DNA of 39,006 bases from Chitinophaga pinensis (GTDB lineage Bacteria; Bacteroidota; Bacteroidia; NS11-12g; UBA955), in assembly GCA_945890895.1 (NCBI GenBank), contig CAMDDG010000021.1, forward strand, positions 1-39,006, in the 5' to 3' direction. The translations under genes and the position numbers were made by a program. Shown here in pieces: positions 17,138 to 25,474 of the stretch (positions are counted from its first letter, which is position 1; each line of letters starts with the position of its first letter). Under the pieces are notes generated by a model. The model searched no databases, was not told the DNA's origin, and worked only from the letters and a program-made list of their open reading frames with translations.

Positions 17138-17151
17138 TGGTAAAGGTACAT

Positions 17152-17223
<72 letters not shown>

Positions 17224-17228
17224 CTAAG

Positions 17229-17261
17229 AAAAAAAGTCGTCAGAAATGGCGACTTTTTTTT
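17229..17261 (+). terminator. Intrinsic terminator after the tRNA pair
   Basis: Seven A, the stem GTCGTCA/TGGCGAC closing a GAAA tetraloop, and eight T form a classic terminator, starting six bases after tRNA-fMet. The A and T runs can extend the stem. Confidence 0.88.
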
Positions 17262-17289
17262 GTTTTATACTTTTTTTACTTTTACTTTG
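17259..17289 (+). promoter_or_regulatory. Candidate promoter of the XrtN cassette
   Basis: TTTG (17259-17262, at the end of the terminator T run), a 19-base spacer and TTACTTTG (17282-17289, one mismatch to TAnnTTTG) lie just before the ATG at 17306. It is the only reasonable promoter seen upstream of the cassette. Confidence 0.45.
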
Positions 17290-17305
17290 AATTTCAAAGT
17301 ACTTT

Positions 17306-17920
17306 ATGAAACAGAAAGACAACACACTCAATTCCATACAAGATATTAGAAATATCATGGAAAAATCTACAAAATTCAGCTCACTTAGTGGACTTTCGTT
17401 CATTGCAGCTGGAATTGTAGCAACAATAAGTGCACTATTTGCTGCATATACGCTTGACTCAAATATATTAACCTTCAATCTTTACAAGCCTATTTCAATA
17501 GAACAACTATATAAATTAATTGGAAATGGAATTATTACACTAATATTAGCTTCAGTTGTTGCCTATATTTTTACAAAAATCAAAGCTGCAAAACTTAAAC
17601 ATTCACTCAATTCGGTTATAAGCAGACATCTATTTTTACATCTTGCAATCCCACTTTTAACTGGTGGTATAATTGTCCTTTCACTCATATACCACGGAAA
17701 TCTGGTTCTTGTCGCCCCCCTTTTACTCATTTCTTATGGATTAGGAGTTGTATCTGCAAGCAAATTCACGCATGCTGAAATTTTTTATCTGGGTATTATT
17801 CATCTTGTATTAGGATGCATTGGTTTATTCGCATTAGGGAATGGATTAATCCTATGGACATTAGGCTTTGGTCTTACTCATATTATTTGGGGAATTTACT
17901 TTTATAAAAAACATGACTAA
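17306..17920 (+). CDS. Hypothetical six-helix membrane protein, first gene of the XrtN cassette
   Basis: I do not recognise a named family. The 204-residue protein has a charged, helical N-terminus (residues 1-25, NSIQDIRNIMEKSTKFSSLSG) and about six membrane segments, two before and four after a basic cytoplasmic stretch (KIKAAKLKHSLNSVISRH). No catalytic motif is visible. Its 3' end overlaps the start of a winged-helix regulator by eight bases, so the two are translated together. Membrane-protein/winged-helix pairs of this kind recur in Bacteroidota, and the membrane partner could sense a signal or hold the regulator at the membrane; that is inference. Confidence 0.75.
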   Translation: MKQKDNTLNSIQDIRNIMEKSTKFSSLSGLSFIAAGIVATISALFAAYTLDSNILTFNLYKPISIEQLYKLIGNGIITLILASVVAYIFTKIKAAKLKHSLNSVISRHLFLHLAIPLLTGGIIVLSLIYHGNLVLVAPLLLISYGLGVVSASKFTHAEIFYLGIIHLVLGCIGLFALGNGLILWTLGFGLTHIIWGIYFYKKHD

Positions 17921-18212
17921 GCCCATATTATTACTCAATAAAGCATTTGAAAATCGAATTAGATTGGGAATTATGTCCACTTTGGTTGTGAATGATACAA
18001 TGGATTTCAATCACCTTAAAGAACTACTAGAAGTTACTGATGGAAATCTTGCATCGCATTTAATAGCATTGGAAAAACTAAATTATTTATCTGTCGAAAA
18101 GCGATTTATCGGCAAAAAAACCAATACAACTTATAGAATAACAAGTTCAGGGAAAGAAGCATTTGTCCAACACTTAAATAACCTTGAAGAAATAATTAAT
18201 CAAACTCTTTAG
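17913..18212 (+). CDS. Winged-helix transcriptional regulator (ArsR/MarR-like)
   Basis: The 99-residue protein is a single DNA-binding domain. LNKAFENRIRLGIMSTL is helix 1, DFNHLKELLEVTDGNLASHLIALEKLNYL is the helix-turn-helix, and the wing is KRFIGKKTNTTYRITSSGKEAF. It most resembles the short HTH_34-type regulators of Bacteroidota. No metal-binding cysteines are present. I use the ATG at 17913, which overlaps the membrane-protein gene, rather than an upstream TTG. It lies 45 bases before the VIT gene and probably controls this cassette. Confidence 0.85.
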   Translation: MTKPILLLNKAFENRIRLGIMSTLVVNDTMDFNHLKELLEVTDGNLASHLIALEKLNYLSVEKRFIGKKTNTTYRITSSGKEAFVQHLNNLEEIINQTL

Positions 18213-18257
18213 AAGTAAAACAATACAACCTGAACTTAGAACTAACACAAATAAAAA

Positions 18258-20762
18258 ATGAAAGATCGCATCCACACCATCACTGGAATAGCAATAATGA
18301 TAGTTGCACTAGTAGTATTCCAAATAAACGGTGAGAATATAGAATTACTGAGCAGTATTCTATTATTCATTTTAACTCTTATACAATTTGTTATATTGTT
18401 AATCACCAGATATCGTCGAAAAAAACAAAAATTAGAACTTAACATGTCCTTCGATTGGCTAGTACTATTAACCATATTTGAAATAAGCGCATTCAACTTA
18501 AACAAAACAATACCGATATTTCAACATTCGGCCGCATGGGTATCAATTGTATTAGTTTCAGCAAATATTGCCTTAGGCTATTTATTATACCCAAATAAAA
18601 GACACAATAATGTACTTCTTGAAAACATGGCAATTACAATTGCCACATTCTCCATACCATTATTCATATATTTCACACTATATCTGTTTCCCTATTTCGC
18701 ATTTAGCCTGATTGGAATTCTATTTTTCGGTTTAAGTTCTCACGTATTTGCACCTCTGTTAACTACAATTTTCTTCATATATCAATTAAATAAATTGTAC
18801 TCCCTAAATTCTTCCAAATGGAAATACATGGCCGCTGGACTTACAGGTCCGATAGTAATTTCAATTCTATTTATATTTTATTGGGAAAATCAAACAACCC
18901 AAATAAAAAAGATTATTAATCATAATATTATTAATGAAACCAACGAATTACCAACTTGGGTGAAAATTGCTCAACAAATCCCTAAAAATGCCATTACTGA
19001 AAAAATACTAAAAACTGGAATTGTTTATCCGGAATTGAGTGGTTCATTCTCATTCTTCGACAATCCATTAAGAAGCCAAAATAATGAAGTTCCAAAACAC
19101 GATCCACTGGTAGTTATTTCAAACTTGTTTATCACTTCTCCGACTTTAGAGAATACTGAAAAATTAAAAATTATCAAAAATCAATATGGACGCAACTATG
19201 AATTCAATGAACATCTTTGGGGAGATGAAGAATTACAAACATCGTCCATAGTAACCAATGTACTATTGATGCCACAATATAGAATGGCCTATACAGAAAA
19301 AACTATTACGATTCAAAATAAGAATGAATACAACACAGGAGAAGCAATTTACACCTTCAAACTACCTTCAAACAGTGCAGTCAGTAGTTTGTCACTTTGG
19401 ATTAACGGTGAAGAACGAAAGGCAGCAATTACCACAAAACTAAAGGCCGAATCCGCTTATAAGCAAATAGTTGGAGTTGAAAATAGAGATCCAGTAACAG
19501 TATCGTGGAAAGAAGGAAACTCCGTTATTGTAAGAGTTTTCCCTTGCACGAAAAATGATCCTAGAAAATTCAAACTAGGAATTACCTCGCCGTTATTGTT
19601 CAACTCCAACTCAAACACACTAACTTATAAAAACATTTCATTTGAAGGTCCAAACTCCAAAGATGCTTTAGAATCCATTAAATTTCATACAGAAATTGCT
19701 GTCAAAGATGTAACCAGCAACAACATAAGTAATCAATTTGACAAAATAATAGATCAAGATTATACTGAAAATTGGTCTTTGTCATTTAAAGCACCCCCAT
19801 TGTCGTCAAATTCTTTCACATTTCAAGACTTCCAATACAACATAACCAACATACAAAAAACTCAAACTAAATCCAAAATACAAAACCTATACTTAGACAT
19901 CAATTCTTCATGGACAACCGAAGAAATTGACAATATTCTAAAGAGTCCTGGGAAAAAATATGTCTATTTCAATAGTCATTTTGTAGAACAAAGTGAAAAT
20001 CAATTCCAGGACGCAATAACTATTCTAAAAGAGTTAAACTTCAGTGTATTTCCCTTCCACAAAATATCAAACATCAATACTGACCTTGTAGTTACCAAAA
20101 ATTCATCAAACACACCCAATATTGAAGACCTCAGATTAACCAATTTCAAGTTTAACGAATACGACACCAGTAAATCTGAATACTATATAGATCTAAAAAA
20201 ATTCCTACAACTAGACAAGAAAGTCAATGTTTACGCACTGGACAATCATAGAGGCAACTTATTAAACTCGTTATCTGACATACACTCGGTAAATTGCTTT
20301 TCAGGATCTTCTTACGATCTAATTAAATTTCTCAAACAAAACCAACATCTTACAGATATAAATAACGACTCAATAATTTCAATCCCAAATGCTTCAATAT
20401 CTATATTAAAGACAAAAAACAAACAATCCCACCCAACCGCTAGCAATCACATTATGCGACTATTTGCATACAACCACACTATGCAGGATCTTGGCAAAAA
20501 ATACATAACTCAACCAGAGAAGGTAAGTGAGTCGGAAATCCAGGAAGCAATTGAATCAAACGTTGTTACACCCGTATCCAACTTAATTGTGTTAGAAACA
20601 ACTGAGGACTATAAACGATTCAACATCAAAGAACATCAAAACAATAGCTTAGAAAACGCAAATATGAAATCCTCCGGGTCTGTACCTGAGCCCAGCGAAT
20701 GGTTTCTAATAATATTAGGCATAACCATTGTTATTGGCATTTATTTCAAACAATGGAAGTAA
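18258..20762 (+). CDS. XrtN-system VIT domain protein with PEP-CTERM sorting signal
   Basis: This 834-residue protein is the likely target of the neighbouring exosortase. Residues 1-215 hold about seven membrane helices. A VIT domain follows at about 337-450 (QYRMAYTEKTITIQN, GEAIYTFKLPSNSAVSSLSLWINGE, LKAESAYKQIVG, RDPVTVSWKEG). Residues 540-720 could be a decayed von Willebrand A domain: D547-I-N-S-S resembles a MIDAS motif. The C-terminus is a PEP-CTERM-type signal, with VPEPSEW at 809-815, a hydrophobic helix, and FKQWK. Exosortases are thought to cut after or near the PEP motif. That a polytopic protein carries such a signal is odd. The start is ATG 18258; the stop overlaps xrtN by ten bases. 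The function is unknown; surface assembly is a guess. Confidence 0.88.
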   Translation: MKDRIHTITGIAIMIVALVVFQINGENIELLSSILLFILTLIQFVILLITRYRRKKQKLELNMSFDWLVLLTIFEISAFNLNKTIPIFQHSAAWVSIVLVSANIALGYLLYPNKRHNNVLLENMAITIATFSIPLFIYFTLYLFPYFAFSLIGILFFGLSSHVFAPLLTTIFFIYQLNKLYSLNSSKWKYMAAGLTGPIVISILFIFYWENQTTQIKKIINHNIINETNELPTWVKIAQQIPKNAITEKILKTGIVYPELSGSFSFFDNPLRSQNNEVPKHDPLVVISNLFITSPTLENTEKLKIIKNQYGRNYEFNEHLWGDEELQTSSIVTNVLLMPQYRMAYTEKTITIQNKNEYNTGEAIYTFKLPSNSAVSSLSLWINGEERKAAITTKLKAESAYKQIVGVENRDPVTVSWKEGNSVIVRVFPCTKNDPRKFKLGITSPLLFNSNSNTLTYKNISFEGPNSKDALESIKFHTEIAVKDVTSNNISNQFDKIIDQDYTENWSLSFKAPPLSSNSFTFQDFQYNITNIQKTQTKSKIQNLYLDINSSWTTEEIDNILKSPGKKYVYFNSHFVEQSENQFQDAITILKELNFSVFPFHKISNINTDLVVTKNSSNTPNIEDLRLTNFKFNEYDTSKSEYYIDLKKFLQLDKKVNVYALDNHRGNLLNSLSDIHSVNCFSGSSYDLIKFLKQNQHLTDINNDSIISIPNASISILKTKNKQSHPTASNHIMRLFAYNHTMQDLGKKYITQPEKVSESEIQEAIESNVVTPVSNLIVLETTEDYKRFNIKEHQNNSLENANMKSSGSVPEPSEWFLIILGITIVIGIYFKQWK

Positions 20763-22087
20763 TATCATTCTACAAGAGCATCCAAAATAATTCTTGGCGG
20801 ATTCTATTGTCTCTATTCTCTATATTCACCTTTATCAATCTAAGAAACTACATTATTTGGGATAGTGCTTTTATTCTGGCATTAACCATATTTCCTTTAT
20901 TTATAAAAAGTCAAAAGAGAGAAACATCTGTTCGACTTATTATACCAATTCTCGTTTTAACGATGGTTAATATGTTCATTCAAATAAACATTGTAAAATA
21001 CTTGATGTTAGTATTAAGCATTGCTTTAATAGTTGAATTCTATTTAGGAAAGATAAACACAAGTTACTTTATATTAACATTTGTTGTAAGCCCTTATTCA
21101 AAATTTGTTCATTCAACGTATTCATACGACCTAAGAGAACAACTAGGCAAAATCATAGAAAAAGTATTCAAAATATTGAATTTCAATATTGAAATACACG
21201 GAAACTTAGTAGAATACGACCATAAAACATTTGCGATAGATCCAAGCTGTGCTGGAATACAAATGACGTTTATAGGTTTTGTAATTGGAATTGCAATCCT
21301 AATAAACTTTGAAAACTCCAAAAAAATACGATTTAACGCAATTGAAATATTTCTATCATTATTGCTTTTATTTCTGCTAAATCTCGCAAATAATTTAATG
21401 CGTATAATTTTTTTAATATATTTTATAGTATTACCTGATAATATTTTACATGATATTATTGGAATATTTAGTTTAATATTATTCACACTTCTTCCATTTG
21501 CCATAACTGCCTACCTATACGCCACCAAAAAAAAGAATATTCAAAAAATAGACAAAATCCAATCAAGCCAGAGCAACAGAAAATATTGGTTATATAGTTG
21601 CTTAACTATAGTGATTCTAATCACATCATTTGCCCCATCTTCAAAACCTCATACTAGTACAAGCAAACTTAATTTAAAAGGTTATAAATCTTCTGAACTT
21701 TCAGAAGGCATAGTGAAATACTCTAATAAGTCTTCGATAATATATCAAAAACCCACATTTATATTTAAATCCGAGCACAACCCTATGGTATGTTGGCAAG
21801 GTTCGGGTTACGATTTGCAACAATTACAAACCAAAAAAATAGGAAATCACATTTATAAAATGGGAAAACTCATTTCAGGAAAAGACACTTTATACACTGC
21901 TTGGTGGTTTGATAATGGAATCAATTCGAGTATTGACCAGTGGGAATGGCGAAAAGAAAAAATCAAAAATTCAACGTCAAATTACTATTTAATAAACATC
22001 AGCACAGAAAGTTATTCTCAACTCATATCTGAATTGAAATTCTTTAATGCAAATAAAAAAAGCATCTGGGCCTTTCATTGTAATTGA
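20753..22087 (+). CDS. xrtN: Exosortase of the XrtN type with EpsI-like C-terminal domain
   Basis: Exosortases are membrane cysteine transpeptidase-like enzymes that process PEP-CTERM proteins. The 444-residue protein has about eight membrane helices and the catalytic set: Cys166 in DPSCAGIQM, Arg217 in NNLMRII, and His233 in LHDIIG. The C-terminal 150 residues are extracytoplasmic and contain CWQGSGY (C347), reminiscent of the EpsI/DUF3485 domain that is separate or fused in other exosortase systems. The ATG at 20753 overlaps the end of the VIT gene; an ATG at 20699 would add 18 polar, unlikely residues. No second PEP-CTERM protein is seen in the window, which fits a dedicated one-target pair. 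Confidence 0.9.
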   Translation: MEVISFYKSIQNNSWRILLSLFSIFTFINLRNYIIWDSAFILALTIFPLFIKSQKRETSVRLIIPILVLTMVNMFIQINIVKYLMLVLSIALIVEFYLGKINTSYFILTFVVSPYSKFVHSTYSYDLREQLGKIIEKVFKILNFNIEIHGNLVEYDHKTFAIDPSCAGIQMTFIGFVIGIAILINFENSKKIRFNAIEIFLSLLLLFLLNLANNLMRIIFLIYFIVLPDNILHDIIGIFSLILFTLLPFAITAYLYATKKKNIQKIDKIQSSQSNRKYWLYSCLTIVILITSFAPSSKPHTSTSKLNLKGYKSSELSEGIVKYSNKSSIIYQKPTFIFKSEHNPMVCWQGSGYDLQQLQTKKIGNHIYKMGKLISGKDTLYTAWWFDNGINSSIDQWEWRKEKIKNSTSNYYLINISTESYSQLISELKFFNANKKSIWAFHCN

Positions 22088-22209
22088 GTCAAATTTGCCC
22101 AAAGTGTTACATATTAATTTCATTCCAGTTTCACTGTTTGGGCTCCAATTTCACTACAATTTCCTTCAAAAATTGAATATTTCAAATGTAACATGTAACT
22201 TTACCTTGC

Positions 22210-23460
22210 ATGCATATTAGTTTTTTATTCGTTTTTACAGGTCTTATACTCATTGGTTATTTATTCGAAATCCTTTCCCCCAAAACCCGGATACCCAATA
22301 TCCTGATCCTTTTAGGACTGGGAATGGTAGCTCAGAAACTGGTCGATACATTTCACTGGCATAAACCTGATTTTACATCGGTTTTACCCGAATTAGGTAC
22401 CGTGGGATTGATATTGATTGTTCTAGAAGGAACTCTGGAGTTGCATTTAACTAAAAGCAAAATGCCATTGATTAAAAAAACCATCAATTTGGCATTTTTT
22501 TCTATATTATCCTTGGGTTCTGCTATTACCCTTTGGCTGGTATTTCAAGGTTTTACGGTAAATGATAGCATTCTAAATTCCATACCTCTGACCATCATCT
22601 CAAGCGCAATTGCCATTCCAACGGCTAAAATGTTAAGTCGAAAAGACAAAGAATTCATCATTTTTGAAAGCAGTCTTTCTGATATTCTGGGGGTAACTAT
22701 TTTCAACTTTTTTTTGGTTAATCAAGTCATTGACTCAGAATCGATTTTGGTTTTTTCTGGGGAAATTCTCATTAGTTTACTTTTTTCACTAATTGCTGCT
22801 ATCGTTTTAACATTTGTATTAGGTAGATTAAAACACAAAGTAAAATTTGTACCAATTATAGCACTCATATTATTCCTATACGCACTTGCTAAAGGATTTC
22901 ACTTACCGGCATTAATCTTAATTCTTACCTTCGGTTTGGTTCTTGCAAATATTGAAAAAATCAACTTATTACCTTGGTTTAAAGAATTCGATACATCTCA
23001 CCTACGCCGTGAAATTCATCGATTTGAAGAAATAACCATTGAACTAACATTTATAGTACGGGTTGCGTTTTTCCTGATTTTTGGCTTTACCATTGATATT
23101 CCAAGCCTTTTAGAACCCAATAATCTAATTTTCGCTTCTTTAATTTTTGGGATGATTGTTCTGTTAAGAATCTTACAATTACTCATCGTGAGACTGCCTG
23201 TCTTTCCATTGGCATTTGTTTCACCTAGAGGTTTGATTACTATACTATTATTTGTTAGCATCCCAACCAGCCAATCGTTACCGTTAATAAACCAAACCAT
23301 GATTACACAAGTTATCATCTTAACCTCCTTGTTTATGATGACAGCAACTATTCTGAGTAGTCCAGAGAGAACTTCCCCAGAAAAAGATAAAATTTCATCA
23401 AACCAACACGAAGAAGATAAACTCGACATTCTTCATTCCAATGAGGTTGAGAATCACTAA
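22210..23460 (+). CDS. Cation:proton antiporter (CPA family, divergent)
   Basis: The 416-residue protein has about 12 membrane helices and the general layout of monovalent cation/proton antiporters (LSPKTRIPNILILLGLGMVAQ, ELGTVGLILIVLEGTLEL, FVSPRGLITILLF). It probably exchanges Na+ or K+ for H+ at the inner membrane. The usual TDP helix is replaced here by SSAIAIPTA, and the ND pair by S157-D158 (FESSLSDILG), so ion specificity or activity may differ. A charged tail of about 35 residues follows the last helix. It is separated from xrtN by 122 bases. That gap holds an imperfect inverted repeat but no clear terminator. Confidence 0.85.
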   Translation: MHISFLFVFTGLILIGYLFEILSPKTRIPNILILLGLGMVAQKLVDTFHWHKPDFTSVLPELGTVGLILIVLEGTLELHLTKSKMPLIKKTINLAFFSILSLGSAITLWLVFQGFTVNDSILNSIPLTIISSAIAIPTAKMLSRKDKEFIIFESSLSDILGVTIFNFFLVNQVIDSESILVFSGEILISLLFSLIAAIVLTFVLGRLKHKVKFVPIIALILFLYALAKGFHLPALILILTFGLVLANIEKINLLPWFKEFDTSHLRREIHRFEEITIELTFIVRVAFFLIFGFTIDIPSLLEPNNLIFASLIFGMIVLLRILQLLIVRLPVFPLAFVSPRGLITILLFVSIPTSQSLPLINQTMITQVIILTSLFMMTATILSSPERTSPEKDKISSNQHEEDKLDILHSNEVENH

Positions 23461-23522
23461 AATTGTATAAAATCAGACTTTCACAATGCAGAAATAGAAT
23501 TTTGGCTAAATTATAAACTGCT

Positions 23523-24512
23523 CTAAAACATTAAATTCCAAGCTTCTAGAGATGCTTTCTCCCAAAACAAGTAATCATGACCACCCTGCGGGTCCAACCA
23601 ACAATGAACATGTATTTTTATGGAGTGAATGCGATTATTTTTTTTGCGATCCACTTCATTCGTAAATTTTAAGTAGACAGTTCCATCTTGTTCTTCTTGC
23701 TTTAAAATGGCACAGAGATTTTCAGAATGTATAATTGGAACCACTTTGTCTTTATGACCATGTGCAACAAACAACTCCACCGTTGGAGCAGTATCAGCAA
23801 AACTATTTGTGTGCGTTGCAGGCACAATCTGCGCATTATTAAACCGGTACTGAATATTATTACTTCCTTGAACCCAACGCCACATAAACAGATCATATTT
23901 ACCCATTGAATGGGTTAATAATGCATCATTTTTAATTAAAAGGGGATCGAAATCCCCACTCAACAAAACTACTTTCCCAAAAGCAGTTGGATGATCTAAA
24001 AAGAGAAGTGCAGCACCCCGAGCACCTGTTGAGAGTCCAAAAACATGGGATTTTGGCTTGGAATAACTCTTGGAAAAATCCACAAACCAACCCTTATGGT
24101 TGTATTCAGATAATACTTCATTCCAAAGCCAAGTGCGTGTTGGATAATTCTTGTAGTCTGTACGCGCTTGTGGATAAATGCTATCTACATATACACTTTT
24201 ACCCATATCTACTAAAAGTACTGAGAATCCACCTTTAATAGCTGAGTCCACCATTGTTGTTTTTACTTTCCAGTCAACTGCTGAATAATTCCAACCTGGC
24301 AAAAATAAAACCACCTCCCCGTTGCAATTTTGAGGTTCTAAATATTCCACTCGAATAAGATTACTTCGATATTTTTTAAAGTAAATCTTGGAGTTTGGAG
24401 ATATGGATTGTGAATCAATGTTGGAGTTAGAAGTACATGCAGTAAGGTGGTTAAATCCATTAATTAAAGCAAATGAAAGTAAACCATATGCAATTATCTT
24501 TTTGATCCACAT
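23523..24512 (-). CDS. Lipoprotein alpha/beta hydrolase
   Basis: The 329-residue protein has a signal peptide (KK near the start, then a hydrophobic stretch) ending in the lipobox LTAC (C26), so it should be a lipoprotein. The alpha/beta-hydrolase core is complete: VVLFLPGWNYSAVDW near the oxyanion hole, the nucleophile elbow GLSTGARGA, an acid in AHGHKDKVVPI and a His in QGGHDYLFW. The substrate is unknown; an esterase or peptidase is likely. It lies 15 bases after era on the same strand and is probably co-transcribed. The antiporter gene converges on it with no evident terminator. Confidence 0.85.
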   Translation of the reverse strand: MWIKKIIAYGLLSFALINGFNHLTACTSNSNIDSQSISPNSKIYFKKYRSNLIRVEYLEPQNCNGEVVLFLPGWNYSAVDWKVKTTMVDSAIKGGFSVLLVDMGKSVYVDSIYPQARTDYKNYPTRTWLWNEVLSEYNHKGWFVDFSKSYSKPKSHVFGLSTGARGAALLFLDHPTAFGKVVLLSGDFDPLLIKNDALLTHSMGKYDLFMWRWVQGSNNIQYRFNNAQIVPATHTNSFADTAPTVELFVAHGHKDKVVPIIHSENLCAILKQEEQDGTVYLKFTNEVDRKKNNRIHSIKIHVHCWLDPQGGHDYLFWEKASLEAWNLMF

Positions 24513-24527
24513 ATATCCAATTTAGAA

Positions 24528-25418
24528 TTAATCTGGCTCGTAGCCAAACTGACGGAGCATATTCTTGTTATTTCTCCAATCTTCTCTGACTTTAACGAAC
24601 AACTCTATATACACTTGTTTGCCGAAAAATGCTTCTAATTCTTTCCTTGCGGCAGTGCCTAAAGCTTTGATTTTGGAACCATTTTTACCAATAATTATCG
24701 GCTTTTGTGAATCTCTCTCAACAATAATTTCGCAACTCATTCGAATAATCTTGGAATTTTCCTTAAAGGCCAGTGTCACTACTTCACTTGCATAAGGAAC
24801 TTCTTCATCATACAATTTGAGCATGTTATTTCGAATAATTTCATTCACAAAAAATCGCTCGGAACGATCCGTTAATTGATCAGCTGGATAATAAGGTGGG
24901 TGAAACGGAAGCATTTTCACGATATAATCTTCCAATATTTCCGTTTGAAATCCGTGTTCCGCAGAAATAGGCAAATAAATATCCGCTGTAAATCGCTCCT
25001 TCATTTGATTCAAAACCTCTTCCAGTTTTTCTTGATTGCTCAAGTCTACTTTGTTCAAAGCCAGAATTTTCTTAGCTTTGGCACGGTTAAATTTATCTGT
25101 AATTTCTTCACTGAATTTATCTGATGTTATATCAACCAACAGAATTAGAACATCAGAATCATGAACAGATTCATTGACAAAATGCATCATTTGTTCGTGC
25201 ATTTTATAACTTGTTTTCACCAAAACACCCGGTGTGTCGGAATAAACAATTTGGTGACCTTCACCATTTCTAACACCTAAAATTCGGTGTCGAGTAGTTT
25301 GAGCTTTGGGATTTACTATAGCTAGGGCTTCCCCAAGTAATCGATTATAAAGAGTACTTTTACCTGCATTGGGCATTCCTATGATACTAACAAAACCGCT
25401 TTTAAATTCTGAATCCAT
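24528..25418 (-). CDS. era: GTPase Era
   Basis: Era is an essential GTPase that binds the 3' end of 16S rRNA in 30S assembly. The 296-residue protein has the G1 loop GMPNAGKST, G3 DTPG, G4 NKVD, and the C-terminal KH domain with GKNGSKIKALGTAARKELE and VKVREDWRNN. I use ATG 25418 (MDSEFKSGFVSIIG). A longer TTG frame would run through the probable promoter (25457-25424). Confidence 0.95.
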   Translation of the reverse strand: MDSEFKSGFVSIIGMPNAGKSTLYNRLLGEALAIVNPKAQTTRHRILGVRNGEGHQIVYSDTPGVLVKTSYKMHEQMMHFVNESVHDSDVLILLVDITSDKFSEEITDKFNRAKAKKILALNKVDLSNQEKLEEVLNQMKERFTADIYLPISAEHGFQTEILEDYIVKMLPFHPPYYPADQLTDRSERFFVNEIIRNNMLKLYDEEVPYASEVVTLAFKENSKIIRMSCEIIVERDSQKPIIIGKNGSKIKALGTAARKELEAFFGKQVYIELFVKVREDWRNNKNMLRQFGYEPD

Positions 25419-25423
25419 TGATT

Positions 25424-25457
25424 CAAAATTAGTATTTTTAAACGGTAAAGGATTCAA
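25424..25457 (-). promoter_or_regulatory. era promoter giving a leaderless transcript
   Basis: On the minus strand TTG (25457-25455), 23 bases, and TAATTTTG (25431-25424) fit the TTG-N17-23-TAnnTTTG pattern of flavobacteria. The -7 element ends only five bases before the era ATG. Confidence 0.5.
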
Positions 25458-25474
25458 CAGACCTGTGAATTAAA

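Noticed and set aside
21109..21504. Minus-strand frame of 131 codons inside xrtN
   Set aside because: It lies opposite the catalytic region of the exosortase, so it is a shadow frame.
22097..22143. Inverted repeat GCCCAAA...TTTGGGC after xrtN as a terminator
   Set aside because: The loop is long (over 25 bases), the stem has a bulge, and no T run follows. It is too weak to call.
23016..23429. Minus-strand frame of 137 codons inside the antiporter gene
   Set aside because: It is a shadow of the conserved C-terminal membrane helices.
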